From: Bimastos eiseni
Lineage: Eukaryota > Annelida > Clitellata > Crassiclitellata > Lumbricidae
NCBI GenBank assembly: GCA_959347315.1
Contig: OY365807.1
Location: 14,441,140-14,505,139 of the forward strand
DNA: 64,000 nt
Reading direction: 5' to 3'
The number at the start of each line of letters is the position of its first letter. Position 1 is the first letter of the stretch. Below, one piece after another: positions 38,110-46,967 of this stretch. The translations under genes were made by a program, and so were the position numbers. The notes beneath the pieces are model-generated. The model saw only the letters and a program-made list of their open reading frames with translations. It was not told where the DNA came from and did no database searches.

Positions 38110-38293
38110 AAAATATAGTTGCGGACGAGAGGGCGTCCAAAAACTAGTCCGAGCTACAGCCGAGCGTCTGGTGTTGAGACCGACTCTGCCGATCTGATAG
38201 GGCTGGGGCCCCACCCTGTTATCGATCGCGAGAAAGTCTGCAGCCGATCGTGAGGTTGCTTCCTCGGGAAGGTCCGACAGTGAAATAAATAAA
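38110..38293 (+). promoter_or_regulatory. Candidate LTR promoter and poly(A) signals
   Basis: AAATATAG at about 38111-38118 could serve as a TATA element. Overlapping AATAAA hexamers sit at 38284-38293 (48745 on in the 3' LTR). If both are used, R lies roughly at 38140-38320 and about 1.9 kb of the LTR is U5. That would put the Gag start codon inside the transcript. This is inference; no start site is visible. Confidence 0.35.
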
Positions 38294-38337
38294 TCACAGG
38301 TCTGTGTAAAGACCGGGTAAAGCCCGGGTTAGCCGTT

Positions 38338-38545
38338 CGCATATACCAAGAGAGGCCTCGGCGGCCGACAGTGAGACAGACTGGGTGAGTCCCAGAAGGG
38401 ACCGACCGCATATACCGAGAGAGGCCTCGGCGGCCGACAGTGAGACAGACTGGGTGAGTCCCAGAAGGGACCGACCGCATATACCGAGAGAGGCCTCGGC
38501 GGCCGACAGATATATAGACTGGGAAAAATCCCCGACCGCGCAGAC
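38338..38545. repeat. 69-bp tandem repeat in 5' LTR
   Basis: Units start at 38338, 38407 and 38476, the last partial. Each holds GAGAGGCCTCGGCGGCCGAC. The two full units also hold the inverted motif CTGGG-TGAGT-CCCAG, which contains an AP-1-like TGAGTC. Confidence 0.9.
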
Positions 38546-38548
38546 CGT

Positions 38549-38785
38549 GAGAAAGTTTTGGTAACCAAGAAATATAAATGTTGGCTACCTAGATCGGTCA
38601 TAGTTAATCCTCGCGTTTTCCAGCAGGTTGTCGGATACGCAAAAGTTTCGGGTGGCCGAGTCTGAGAAAGTTTTGGTAACCAAGAAATATAAATGTTGGC
38701 TACCTAGAACGGTCATAGTTAATCCTCGCGTTTTCCAGCAGGTTGTCGGATACGCAAAAGTTCCGGGTGGCCGAGACCGAGAAAA
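38549..38785. repeat. 115-bp tandem repeat in 5' LTR
   Basis: Two copies starting GAGAAAGTTTTGGTAACC at 38549 and 38664, ending near GGGTGGCCGAG, with only a few differences. Confidence 0.9.
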
Positions 38786-38860
38786 TTAGGGTGGCCGCTA
38801 GAAATACAAGCCGGCTAGATTCCCGTAGTAGCAACCGTACAGACCGAAAGAGAGGCCGGT

Positions 38861-39040
38861 AATACGTTCGATAAATACAGGGAAAGTTTCCCATTGAATA
38901 CGTTTGATAAATACGGGGAAAGTTTCCCATTGAATACGTTCGATAAATACAGGGAAAGTTTCCCATTGAATACGTTCGATAAATACAGGGAAAGTTTCCC
39001 ATTGAATACGTTCGATAAATACGGGGAGGGTGACCCCCTT
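38861..39040. repeat. 36-bp palindrome-bearing tandem repeat in 5' LTR
   Basis: Four complete 36-bp units start at 38861, 38897, 38933 and 38969, with a partial one from 39005. Each complete unit carries the perfect palindrome GGGAAAGTTTCCC (first at 38880-38892). The 3' LTR has five complete units (from 49322), and its variant unit (GTTTGAT) sits at a different position. Confidence 0.92.
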
Positions 39041-39590
39041 GGTGCTTACGACGATTACAAGAAACGGTCGTGACTGGTGCCGAAGACCTCAATAATTGCG
39101 GCTGTTGCCTCATCTTCTTTTCCCCTGTAATATATATACTTGGCTACCTAACGTGGTCATACTTACTCCCGCGGTCTTCCGTGGTTTCTTTATTTACGTG
39201 TCTAATCGCAATACCTTTACTCGCGCGTCTGATTCGAAATATCTTTATTCGCGGTCTTACGGTCTTTCGACAAATATTCTTGTTGGCTACCTAACGTGGT
39301 CATACTTACTCCCGCGGTCTTCCGTGGTTTCTTGACTTGCGTGTCTGATCGCAACAATATCTTTACTCGCGGTTTCCCCGCGATATCTTTACTTGTGTGT
39401 CTGAACGCAGTATCTTTAATTGCGGTTTTCCCGCGATATCTCTTCTTGATTGTATTACGGTTTTTCGATAAATATTCTTCTTGGCTACCTAACGTGGTCA
39501 TAGATACTCCCCGGGTTTTCCCGAAGTCTCAGTATATGTTACGGTGTTGGTGGATAACTGCAAAACGCAGAGGACGGTAAATCGTGGTGC

Positions 39591-42500
39591 ATGATAATTT
39601 ACACGTGTGAGGCCGGTATGCCACACACGGACATGGAGCGAGAGGTACATGAAGAGTGGAAGGTGCGATTTCCGGTGGATAAGTGTCTGGGAAAAGGCGA
39701 CGTTAAGATCAGTGGCCAGCATTGCCTACGGCAAAGTGACGAAGGGACTTGTTACAAATATTTCTGCTCTCCGGAACAGGGAGAACGTTTGATGCCCCCT
39801 GTTGGCGATTGTTCAAGAGTCACGAGATGTAGAATGATACGACGAAGCTCAGGTCAGGTAGAGAGAAAGAGGAAAACCGTCTCTAAGCGAGTAAACAAGA
39901 AAGGGAAGACTCCGGTCGGTAAAAGAGCGAACCCTGTTCTGAATAAAGGCCATCCTCAGGACGTTGCCCATCCGGCGACCGCGGAAGTGATAGAGTCTGA
40001 TCCCGAGACAGAGTCATATACTGTTGCCTCTTTTAGAGAAACGGTCAACCCCGATTCTCCTCTGACAGTCACTGCTACGATAGGCAGAGATGGAGAACGG
40101 TCAGGCTATGCTAAAAATCGACTTAGAAGTGACTCGAGTGGCTCCAGACACAGAAGAGGGCTGGAGCCGACACCGTTGCGCGACCTGGTAGCGTCCGAAC
40201 GGTGTACGCCACAAATTGGTACCAGAAGTGGGGTTTCAAAGTTTTCTTTCCACAGATCAGAGGTTGGGCCAGATGATGCAGATGACGAGTCAGGAGACCT
40301 TCCTAAGTATGAGCACAGAGGCTTAGCCCATGGAGGTCCGCGCTCTAAGACACAACTGATTGAGCGAGAGTCACCGTGTGAATTTGCAGCATATGGTGCG
40401 GTAAGGACAGTTGAAACGGAGGCCGAAGCTCGCAATGGACACGGAAGAGGTGCGATCTATCTCGCTGGAATTGAAGATTGGGTGAGAACTGTTCCAAAAG
40501 ATGCAGAGATGTCCGGTGATGAAAGGCCCAGAGTCTTGGAGGATATCCAGAGTTATCCGTTGAGTGCGGCGGTGGTAGGACGATTGTCCGGTGTGTTCGA
40601 AACGGGCAAACTACCAAGAGTTAGGCACGAAGAAACGGTGGAATACCTGGTGGGAAACGCTGACTCGGGTCGAGCCCATGGTGTTAGCCATTATTCGGAA
40701 GCTAGACGTTTGGGCGTAGCTGATGTAATGTCTAGGGCGCAGGACGAGGTCCGGATATTTTGTACTTCACACGACAACGATGGAGTAGATTGGAAAGAAG
40801 AGGTGCTTTTCCTAAGACAGACAGTAGCAGCAATGAGTAAGAGGCTTGAAGAATTGTCGGAACCTGCTGTTCGACCTACAGAGCCGTACCAGGTCGAGAC
40901 TACGAAGGTCCCACGGGAACAAGGTTACCGTGATAAAGGCGCAAGAAAGCTGCAGGTTGAAGAGTCAGTGCGGGGTCAAAGTATCTCAGAAGCACGTGAG
41001 ATAATATCGCATTCTGAAACTGCGGTACGATCACAGATTCGCGATTGTGCGGAAGATATTGGAGTTTCAGTGCATAGGATAAAAAGGGAAATCCCAGAGA
41101 AACGAGAATCTGGAAGAAGATTAATACAGGGTGAAAGTACGGTGAACTCACGGACCCGATGTTTTTCGGAAAATCACGATAAACTCATGCAAACGGATAG
41201 TGCTAGACAGTTGCGGAATCGAGGTTTCCCTGATACGGATGACAAGGCATCACCTTTCAGGACATCTAGAAACCCGCTGAGTCGATATCAGCTTGAGAGA
41301 GACGAGGTTTGGGTGAGGCAATCTGAATCCGAGGAGTCTTCCGGTCCAGTGGAAGGAAACAATGGTCGAGACGAACCTTGGATTGGAAAAAGTTATGGAA
41401 CGATACCTCATCACAGAAGTGAAAGACGCGAGGCGTACCAGAATGCTGAAAGGGGTACGTATGGTCCCGTTGATCCACGTGATTACAAGCTACGTGACGG
41501 TGATCGGAGTAATGATAGACGTCGGATAAGATTTGGAAGGCTCGATGAGAATGACAGTCACCAAATAGCCGGGGATCCTCACCGAGACAGGAAAACAATT
41601 TCGGACAACAAAGGTCTATTGGCATTGCAGACGACTGTAGAACGGTGCTCTATTGACCGGAAACATGATTGTAAAGGCGAGACTGGTGACGGCAGGAACG
41701 TTGATCGACCGTGGGCAATAACTCGGCCAAAGCTGATCGTTACAGATAACGGCCGTTTTAATGATAGGTCTGCGGTGGTTCCTGGAAAGATCCGATGGGA
41801 TGTCACCAGTATGCACGAAGAGCCAGATAGATTCCAGAAGTCAAGGAAAGGTGAGGTGCGGGAACACGACGGAAGGACGACGCTAGCGGGCGCAAGTTCC
41901 CAGACAGATCAACGAATACAGCCAGATGTAGGCTGCTCTGTGGTTGGGGACCAGCGTCATAGAAGTCCGCCTCGCCTTGTCAGGAGGTTCGCAGAGGAAA
42001 GCGATTCGCTGAGTGACAATGAGAAAGCTACGGAGGATTCTATGGGACGTCCTAGGAAGAGATCCACCATTAAATGGAGAAGAAAAATCGCTCCACGTCA
42101 AATTGTCACGAGTACCGAAGACGAAGAGGACTCAATGAGTGATATCGATCGTCCAAGACGGGATCATCCCAAGAAAAGGGCAGGAAAAGTGCCTGTTACT
42201 AAGAGAATAAGTGAAAACTCGGGAGACCGTGGAATACGTATTAAGCTTGAGAAATATGATGGAAAAACTGCCATTGCTGCATTTTTGGCCAAATTCTATG
42301 TCTGTGCACGGTGTAATAGGTGGAGTGACCAGGAGAAAGCCGACCAGTTAATGTGTGCCTTAACAGGGGCTGCGTCTCAGCTATTGTGGGACATGGGTGC
42401 ACAGAAAAACTTAACTTGGCAAGAACTTGTTGAAAGGCTCAAGGCCAGGTACGGTTCTGAAGACCAGACAAGCCTTTACCGAATTAAACTTCGCACGTAC

Positions 42501-43616
42501 AGGCAAGCTCATGGAGAAAGTCTGAGCAATGTCGTGCAAGAAATCAGGCGATTGATGGCTTTGGCGTATCCTGGGCCGTCGAGCGACATTGTCGAAACGG
42601 TTGCGTGCGATGCATTCATTGATGCACTGACAAATCAAGATTTGGCGCAGAAGGTGCGGGAAAGAGAACCTGCTAACCTTGAGGCTGCGTTCAAACATGC
42701 AGTTCGGTTAGATGCTTATGGGCGATCATCGTCACAGGGAAACGAGGTGGACCGAAAACACGGCAGAGTGAAAGCGACAAGGGAAGATCGAAAATCACCG
42801 GTCGACGATGAGCAACAGACGTTGCGTTTAGAAGAGCTCCAACGGGAGATTAAAAATTTGTCAAAAGAATTCGGGCGATTTGCAGCAACGCAGGATTCCG
42901 GTCCTGCAGCGAGTAAACCCTACGGAAAAACGGGCAATTCAGACAGACCCGTCGAAGATACAAGAAAAACCGAGCCCTTTGTAACACAGCGAAGAGTTTT
43001 TCCGCCAGGACGGTGGAGGAACCCTGATATTGAATGTTTCCAGTGTAAACAAAAAGGGCATATAAAACGTTTTTGCCCTCAACGAATTTCGGAGATGAGC
43101 GGAGAGAACCGAGTCGAGGAAATAACTAAAGTCGAGCCCATCCAAGAACAAGCGCAAAGTCGATTGGTCAAAGGTAGCAGGATGGCTTACGTTGTGGCCA
43201 GAATAGATGGCAAACGATTGCACTGTTTACTAGACTCGGGAAGTGAGATGTCGCTTGTGCCACGGCGTCTTGTGCTAAACACTGAGATAATACCCTCAGA
43301 GCAAAGACTGTTAGCCGCAAATGGAAGCGAGATTAAAGTGGACGGTGAAACCAAGCTGGAGATTCGTATCGGAAAACAACTGTATCCGTTGCCATGCCTA
43401 GTGACAGACCAAGTGACGGAAGTGATCTTGGGGCTGTCGTGGTTAGAAAGCAATCAGGCCCAGTGGGATTTCGCAAATCGCAGTGTTTGTTTAGGAAGCG
43501 AGAGAATCCCTTTAAAAGAAGCTGTAACTGAATCCATGTGTCGGAGAGTTGTCGTTCAGGAAGATACATTAATTCCTCCAAGAAGTGAAGTCGATGTCCC
43601 AGCATCGGTGGTATAA
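39591..43616 (+). CDS. Gag-protease polyprotein, copy 1
   Basis: This 1341-codon frame encodes the structural and protease part of the element. The first ATG (39591) lies in the 5' LTR; about 207 codons are LTR-encoded and the frame continues through the primer-binding site. Residues 1 to about 880 are rich in Arg, Glu, Asp and Ser and look disordered, with a Lys/Arg cluster (RKRKTVSKRVNKKGK, about 85-100) and a short coiled-coil-like stretch near 398-425. A retrotransposon Gag capsid-like domain covers about 881-1045. A CCHC zinc knuckle (CX2CX4HX4C) starts at residue 1149. An aspartic protease follows with DSG at 1215-1217 and ILGLSWL downstream. The frame ends at TAA (43614-43616). A later ATG is possible as the start, since no upstream signal decides it. 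Gag of this size is unusual. Confidence 0.85.
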   Translation: MIIYTCEAGMPHTDMEREVHEEWKVRFPVDKCLGKGDVKISGQHCLRQSDEGTCYKYFCSPEQGERLMPPVGDCSRVTRCRMIRRSSGQVERKRKTVSKRVNKKGKTPVGKRANPVLNKGHPQDVAHPATAEVIESDPETESYTVASFRETVNPDSPLTVTATIGRDGERSGYAKNRLRSDSSGSRHRRGLEPTPLRDLVASERCTPQIGTRSGVSKFSFHRSEVGPDDADDESGDLPKYEHRGLAHGGPRSKTQLIERESPCEFAAYGAVRTVETEAEARNGHGRGAIYLAGIEDWVRTVPKDAEMSGDERPRVLEDIQSYPLSAAVVGRLSGVFETGKLPRVRHEETVEYLVGNADSGRAHGVSHYSEARRLGVADVMSRAQDEVRIFCTSHDNDGVDWKEEVLFLRQTVAAMSKRLEELSEPAVRPTEPYQVETTKVPREQGYRDKGARKLQVEESVRGQSISEAREIISHSETAVRSQIRDCAEDIGVSVHRIKREIPEKRESGRRLIQGESTVNSRTRCFSENHDKLMQTDSARQLRNRGFPDTDDKASPFRTSRNPLSRYQLERDEVWVRQSESEESSGPVEGNNGRDEPWIGKSYGTIPHHRSERREAYQNAERGTYGPVDPRDYKLRDGDRSNDRRRIRFGRLDENDSHQIAGDPHRDRKTISDNKGLLALQTTVERCSIDRKHDCKGETGDGRNVDRPWAITRPKLIVTDNGRFNDRSAVVPGKIRWDVTSMHEEPDRFQKSRKGEVREHDGRTTLAGASSQTDQRIQPDVGCSVVGDQRHRSPPRLVRRFAEESDSLSDNEKATEDSMGRPRKRSTIKWRRKIAPRQIVTSTEDEEDSMSDIDRPRRDHPKKRAGKVPVTKRISENSGDRGIRIKLEKYDGKTAIAAFLAKFYVCARCNRWSDQEKADQLMCALTGAASQLLWDMGAQKNLTWQELVERLKARYGSEDQTSLYRIKLRTYRQAHGESLSNVVQEIRRLMALAYPGPSSDIVETVACDAFIDALTNQDLAQKVREREPANLEAAFKHAVRLDAYGRSSSQGNEVDRKHGRVKATREDRKSPVDDEQQTLRLEELQREIKNLSKEFGRFAATQDSGPAASKPYGKTGNSDRPVEDTRKTEPFVTQRRVFPPGRWRNPDIECFQCKQKGHIKRFCPQRISEMSGENRVEEITKVEPIQEQAQSRLVKGSRMAYVVARIDGKRLHCLLDSGSEMSLVPRRLVLNTEIIPSEQRLLAANGSEIKVDGETKLEIRIGKQLYPLPCLVTDQVTEVILGLSWLESNQAQWDFANRSVCLGSERIPLKEAVTESMCRRVVVQEDTLIPPRSEVDVPASVV
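40217..40237 (+). other. Candidate primer-binding site
   Basis: TGGTACCAGAAGTGGGG begins three bases after the LTR-terminal CA. TGG pairs with the CCA end of a tRNA. TGGTA-CAGA partly resembles initiator-Met-type sites, but I cannot assign the tRNA. The site lies inside the open Gag frame. Confidence 0.65.
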
Positions 43617-46600
43617 CCGCATTTTCAAGAGGATAACGATAATTGGACGACTATACCCACTGAATTATCGCAAGACCTGATAATTGGACGTTCCTTGATA
43701 ACGGGAAGGGAACCCAAAGTGTGGATTAGAATGCTAAATGTCGGAGATAGCGACTCTGTTGTCAAAAGAAGAACGGAATGCTTGCTCGAAAGGGTAGAAT
43801 TGGTCGGTCACACGGTAACCCAGCAAAGTTCCGATGACCTGTCATCCTCGATGATTCGAAAAGCGACAGCTATAACGGAGCAGATTGTCGAACCTGAAGC
43901 CGAAGAGACACTAAGACGATTATGGGATGAAGTGCCAGCAGATATCTCCGATGCCGAGAGAGGACGACTGAGGGAACTCGTGCTTATGTACAGTAGGACG
44001 TTTTCGCTTAGTGAAAATGATCACGGGTTTACGGCGGTTATCCAACACGAGATTGATACACAGCAAGAAAGGCCAGTTCGACAACCACTAAGACGGCAGC
44101 CATTGTCAATGTTACCTGAAATTGACAGTCAAGTAAGAGATATGTTGGAACAGGGAATAGTGGAACCATCAATATCCGAATGGGCATCCAATGTCGTAAT
44201 GGTGAGGAAGAAGGATGGAAGCATGCGTTTCTGTATTGATTACAGGCAGCTGAATCTGAAGACGCGGAAAGATGCTCATCCATTGCCTCTTATCCGCGAG
44301 AGTCTAGACACACTGGGTGGTTCGAGATGGTACAGTACATTTGATTTGAGATCGGGTTATCATCAGATGGCTTTACACCCTAGAGACAAGCATAAGACCG
44401 CTTTCGTTACAAGAAGGGGGAGTTTCCAATTCAAGGTTTTACCATTTGGGTTGTGCAATAGCCCGGCATCGTTTTGTCGGCTAATGAACTTAGTTCTGAC
44501 TGGACTCAACTACGACATATGTCTTGTCTATTTAGATGACATAATCGTGTTCTCTAGAGACGTTGATACGCATTTGCAGCGGCTAGAGATGGTGTTTAAG
44601 AGGATCCAAGAGTACAATCTCAAGCTCAAACCATCGAAATGTCATCTATTGCAGCAAAGAGTACTATTCCTAGGACATGTACTGAGCGAAGATGGTGTAG
44701 CGACAGACCCGAACAAGATCGTGGCAGTGAATGGATGGACAGTTCCAAGGAATCTCAGACAGGTGCGATCGTTCATAGGCCTGTGTTCCTATTACCGACG
44801 TTTTATACACGATTTTGCAACCGTCGCGCAACCCCTTCACTTCTTGACTAGGAAAAATGTTATTTTCCTGTGGACTGAGGAATGCCAAGAGGCCTTTAAT
44901 GAACTGAAGAGAAGGCTTGTGTCTGCACCAATACTGGCGCTACCGATGGATGAGGGACAGTACATCTTAGATACGGATGCTTCTGGTTATGCCATAGGAG
45001 CGGTGTTGTCACAGGTACAAGATGGTCAAGAAAAAGTGATCTCTTATGCGAGTCGACTGTTGTCGACAGCGGAACGCAACTATAATGTAACCAGGAGAGA
45101 ATTGTTGGCTGTGATATATTTCTTGAAAGAGTTTCGTCAGTATCTGTTAGGTAGAAAATTTCTTCTGAGGACAGACCACTCTGCCCTTCAATGGCTACGC
45201 AAGACACCAGAACCTATAGGCCAACAAGCGCGTTGGTTGGAGATAATAGAAGAGTTTGATTTTGAAATAAACCATAGAGTCGGATCGAAGCATGGAAATG
45301 CGGATGCGCTGTCACGACCTCCAACTGAAGAGGAGCAACCTAATGTGGATGTTAGGACAGAGTCGGATGGAGAAGCAAGGTGGATACGTCCGATAGAAGA
45401 GATAAGACCCTCAGGTGTGACCACTGAGAGTGCAGATCAGGAAGTCGGTTGGACCAAAGAGATGCTTCGAACAGAACAAGAAAAAGATGGTAATATTGGT
45501 CCGGTACTTAGTTGGAAGGAGTCAGATTATCATCCAGCACAGCATGAGCTAATGTCTACCAGTGAAGAGGTTAAAGTTTTGGTTAGCAACTGGAACCAGC
45601 TGGAAGTCCGTCAGGGCGTGTTATACAGAATCTGGATCCAAAGTAATACTGGAGAAACGGAGCGGCATCAGTTAGTTGTACCTTCATCACTGCGAAAGGA
45701 GTTTCTCGGCTTAACGCACACGAGTTTTACCAGAGGACACTTTGGAATTCGAAAGAATATAGCTCAGTTGCAACGCAGGGCGTATTGGCCAGGCTGGAAG
45801 GACGATGTACGGAGGTTTTGCCAGCGTTGTGACAGCTGTGCTCGGTATCGACGAGAGAAACCTCCAAGGCAAGGTTACTTACAGAGTCCATTGGTCGGGG
45901 AACCAATGGAGAGATTTGGGATAGATATCACAGGGCCGCATCCTGTTTCAAGTAAGGGCAACAAATATATACTGACGGCAATAGACTACTTCTCCCGATG
46001 GGCTGAAGCCCTGCCGATTAGAAACCAAGAGGCTGTTACTGTTGCAGAAGCCTTGATGGTACATGTGTTTTCCAGATTTGGTATGCCACGTCAGATATTG
46101 ACTGACCAGGGACCATGTTTCGAATCGAATTTGTTCAAGCAGTTATGTAAATTTATGGAGGTTGATAAAATACGAACAACGCCTTATCGACCTTCGGCAA
46201 ACGGAATGATTGAGCGATTTCATAGGACGCTTAATATGTTGCTTGGAAAGGTAGTTTCGGAACGACAGAAAGACTGGGATGTCCATGTTCCGTATGTGAT
46301 GGCGTCATACCGGTCAACAGAACATGAGTCTACCCAACGAACTCCTAATTTTCTGTTTCTGGGAAGAGAGAATCATGCGCCGCTAGACTTGATTCTCGCT
46401 CAAGTTAATGATCTTGAGCGACCATCTTACCACGACTTAGAAGATTATGTGGAGGAACAGAAAGAGAAAATGGAAAGAGCTTACCGTCTGGTACGAGACC
46501 AATTAAAGAGGACTGCGGAACGCAGAAAGAAAGCGTACGACTTGAGAGTGAGACCTAACAAGTTCGCTCGCGGTGACTGGGTCTATTATTACTACCCTCG

Positions 46601-46967
46601 AATGAGGAGTGGAAGGAAGACTAAGTGGGCTCGGTTTTATACCGGCCCGTTCTTGATTATTCAAGTACTTAGTCCAATTTTGTATCGGATTCAGAAGAGT
46701 TCGAGATCCACGCCTATGGTTGTGCACGTGGATAAGCTCAAGTGCTATTACGGTAATACTCCACACAACTGGTTGTTGGAGGATGAGAGGGAACGTACGG
46801 AGGAGACTGACAATTTACAAGTACAGTCTCCAGAACCGCATACAGTGAATGACTTGGAGGAATTTCCGGAGGCCCCAGCGGAGTCCACTAGTCTTGAAGA
46901 GAACGGCGACAAAAGACCACGTCGACGATCGATTCGACCTCCTCGTTGGCTGGACGATTATTCTTGA
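43617..46967 (+). CDS. Pol polyprotein (RT-RNase H-integrase), copy 1
   Basis: It is in the same frame as the Gag-protease ORF, directly after the TAA at 43614. The first ATG is not until 43731, and the codons before it already read like the protease-RT linker of Gypsy Pol, so expression probably depends on passing the stop. RT shows IDYRQLN, LPFGLCNSPASF and the catalytic YLDD (44529-44540). RNase H begins at DTDASG (44970), with TDHSALQWL later. Integrase has the HHCC finger (H near 45717, CQRCDSC) and a D,D-35-E triad (Asp 45924, Asp 46104, Glu 46212). A GPY/F-like YTGPFLIIQVL near 46640-46670 follows. No chromodomain is seen. The enzymes copy the RNA and insert the DNA. Confidence 0.93.
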   Translation, partial: PHFQEDNDNWTTIPTELSQDLIIGRSLITGREPKVWIRMLNVGDSDSVVKRRTECLLERVELVGHTVTQQSSDDLSSSMIRKATAITEQIVEPEAEETLRRLWDEVPADISDAERGRLRELVLMYSRTFSLSENDHGFTAVIQHEIDTQQERPVRQPLRRQPLSMLPEIDSQVRDMLEQGIVEPSISEWASNVVMVRKKDGSMRFCIDYRQLNLKTRKDAHPLPLIRESLDTLGGSRWYSTFDLRSGYHQMALHPRDKHKTAFVTRRGSFQFKVLPFGLCNSPASFCRLMNLVLTGLNYDICLVYLDDIIVFSRDVDTHLQRLEMVFKRIQEYNLKLKPSKCHLLQQRVLFLGHVLSEDGVATDPNKIVAVNGWTVPRNLRQVRSFIGLCSYYRRFIHDFATVAQPLHFLTRKNVIFLWTEECQEAFNELKRRLVSAPILALPMDEGQYILDTDASGYAIGAVLSQVQDGQEKVISYASRLLSTAERNYNVTRRELLAVIYFLKEFRQYLLGRKFLLRTDHSALQWLRKTPEPIGQQARWLEIIEEFDFEINHRVGSKHGNADALSRPPTEEEQPNVDVRTESDGEARWIRPIEEIRPSGVTTESADQEVGWTKEMLRTEQEKDGNIGPVLSWKESDYHPAQHELMSTSEEVKVLVSNWNQLEVRQGVLYRIWIQSNTGETERHQLVVPSSLRKEFLGLTHTSFTRGHFGIRKNIAQLQRRAYWPGWKDDVRRFCQRCDSCARYRREKPPRQGYLQSPLVGEPMERFGIDITGPHPVSSKGNKYILTAIDYFSRWAEALPIRNQEAVTVAEALMVHVFSRFGMPRQILTDQGPCFESNLFKQLCKFMEVDKIRTTPYRPSANGMIERFHRTLNMLLGKVVSERQKDWDVHVPYVMASYRSTEHESTQRTPNFLFLGRENHAPLDLILAQVNDLERPSYHDLEDYVEEQKEKMERAYRLVRDQLKRTAERRKKAYDLRVRPNKFARGDWVYYYYPRMRSGRKTKWARFYTGPFLIIQVLSPILYRIQKSSRSTPMVVHVDKLKCYYGNTPHNWLLEDERERTEETDNLQVQSPEPHTVNDLEEFPEAPAESTSLEENGDKRPRRRSIRPPRWLDDYS

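Larger units (their letters stand above)
37788..40213 (+). repeat. 5' LTR, 2426 bp
   Basis: It begins TGTGGCGGAC and ends GTACGCCACA, inverted with one mismatch in ten. Much of it is tandem repeats: 69-bp units from 38338, 115-bp units from 38549, 36-bp units from 38861, and TTGGCTACCTA motifs at 38581, 38696, 39140, 39293 and 39481. The last 623 bases hold the start of the Gag ORF. The right boundary is set by the point where the 3' LTR stops matching (50754) and by the primer-binding candidate three bases beyond. Confidence 0.9.

Noticed and set aside
38861..39040. Regular 36-bp repeats as a CRISPR-like array
   Set aside because: The units are contiguous with no spacers, and the context is a eukaryotic LTR.
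38154..39113. Minus-strand frames across the LTR repeats (repeated in all three LTRs)
   Set aside because: They are periodic because the DNA is tandemly repeated. Frame lengths follow the repeats, and they oppose the direction of the element.
43695..46967. Pol as a separate gene starting at 43695
   Set aside because: The codon there is TTG, and coding similarity to Pol extends back to the TAA in the same frame.
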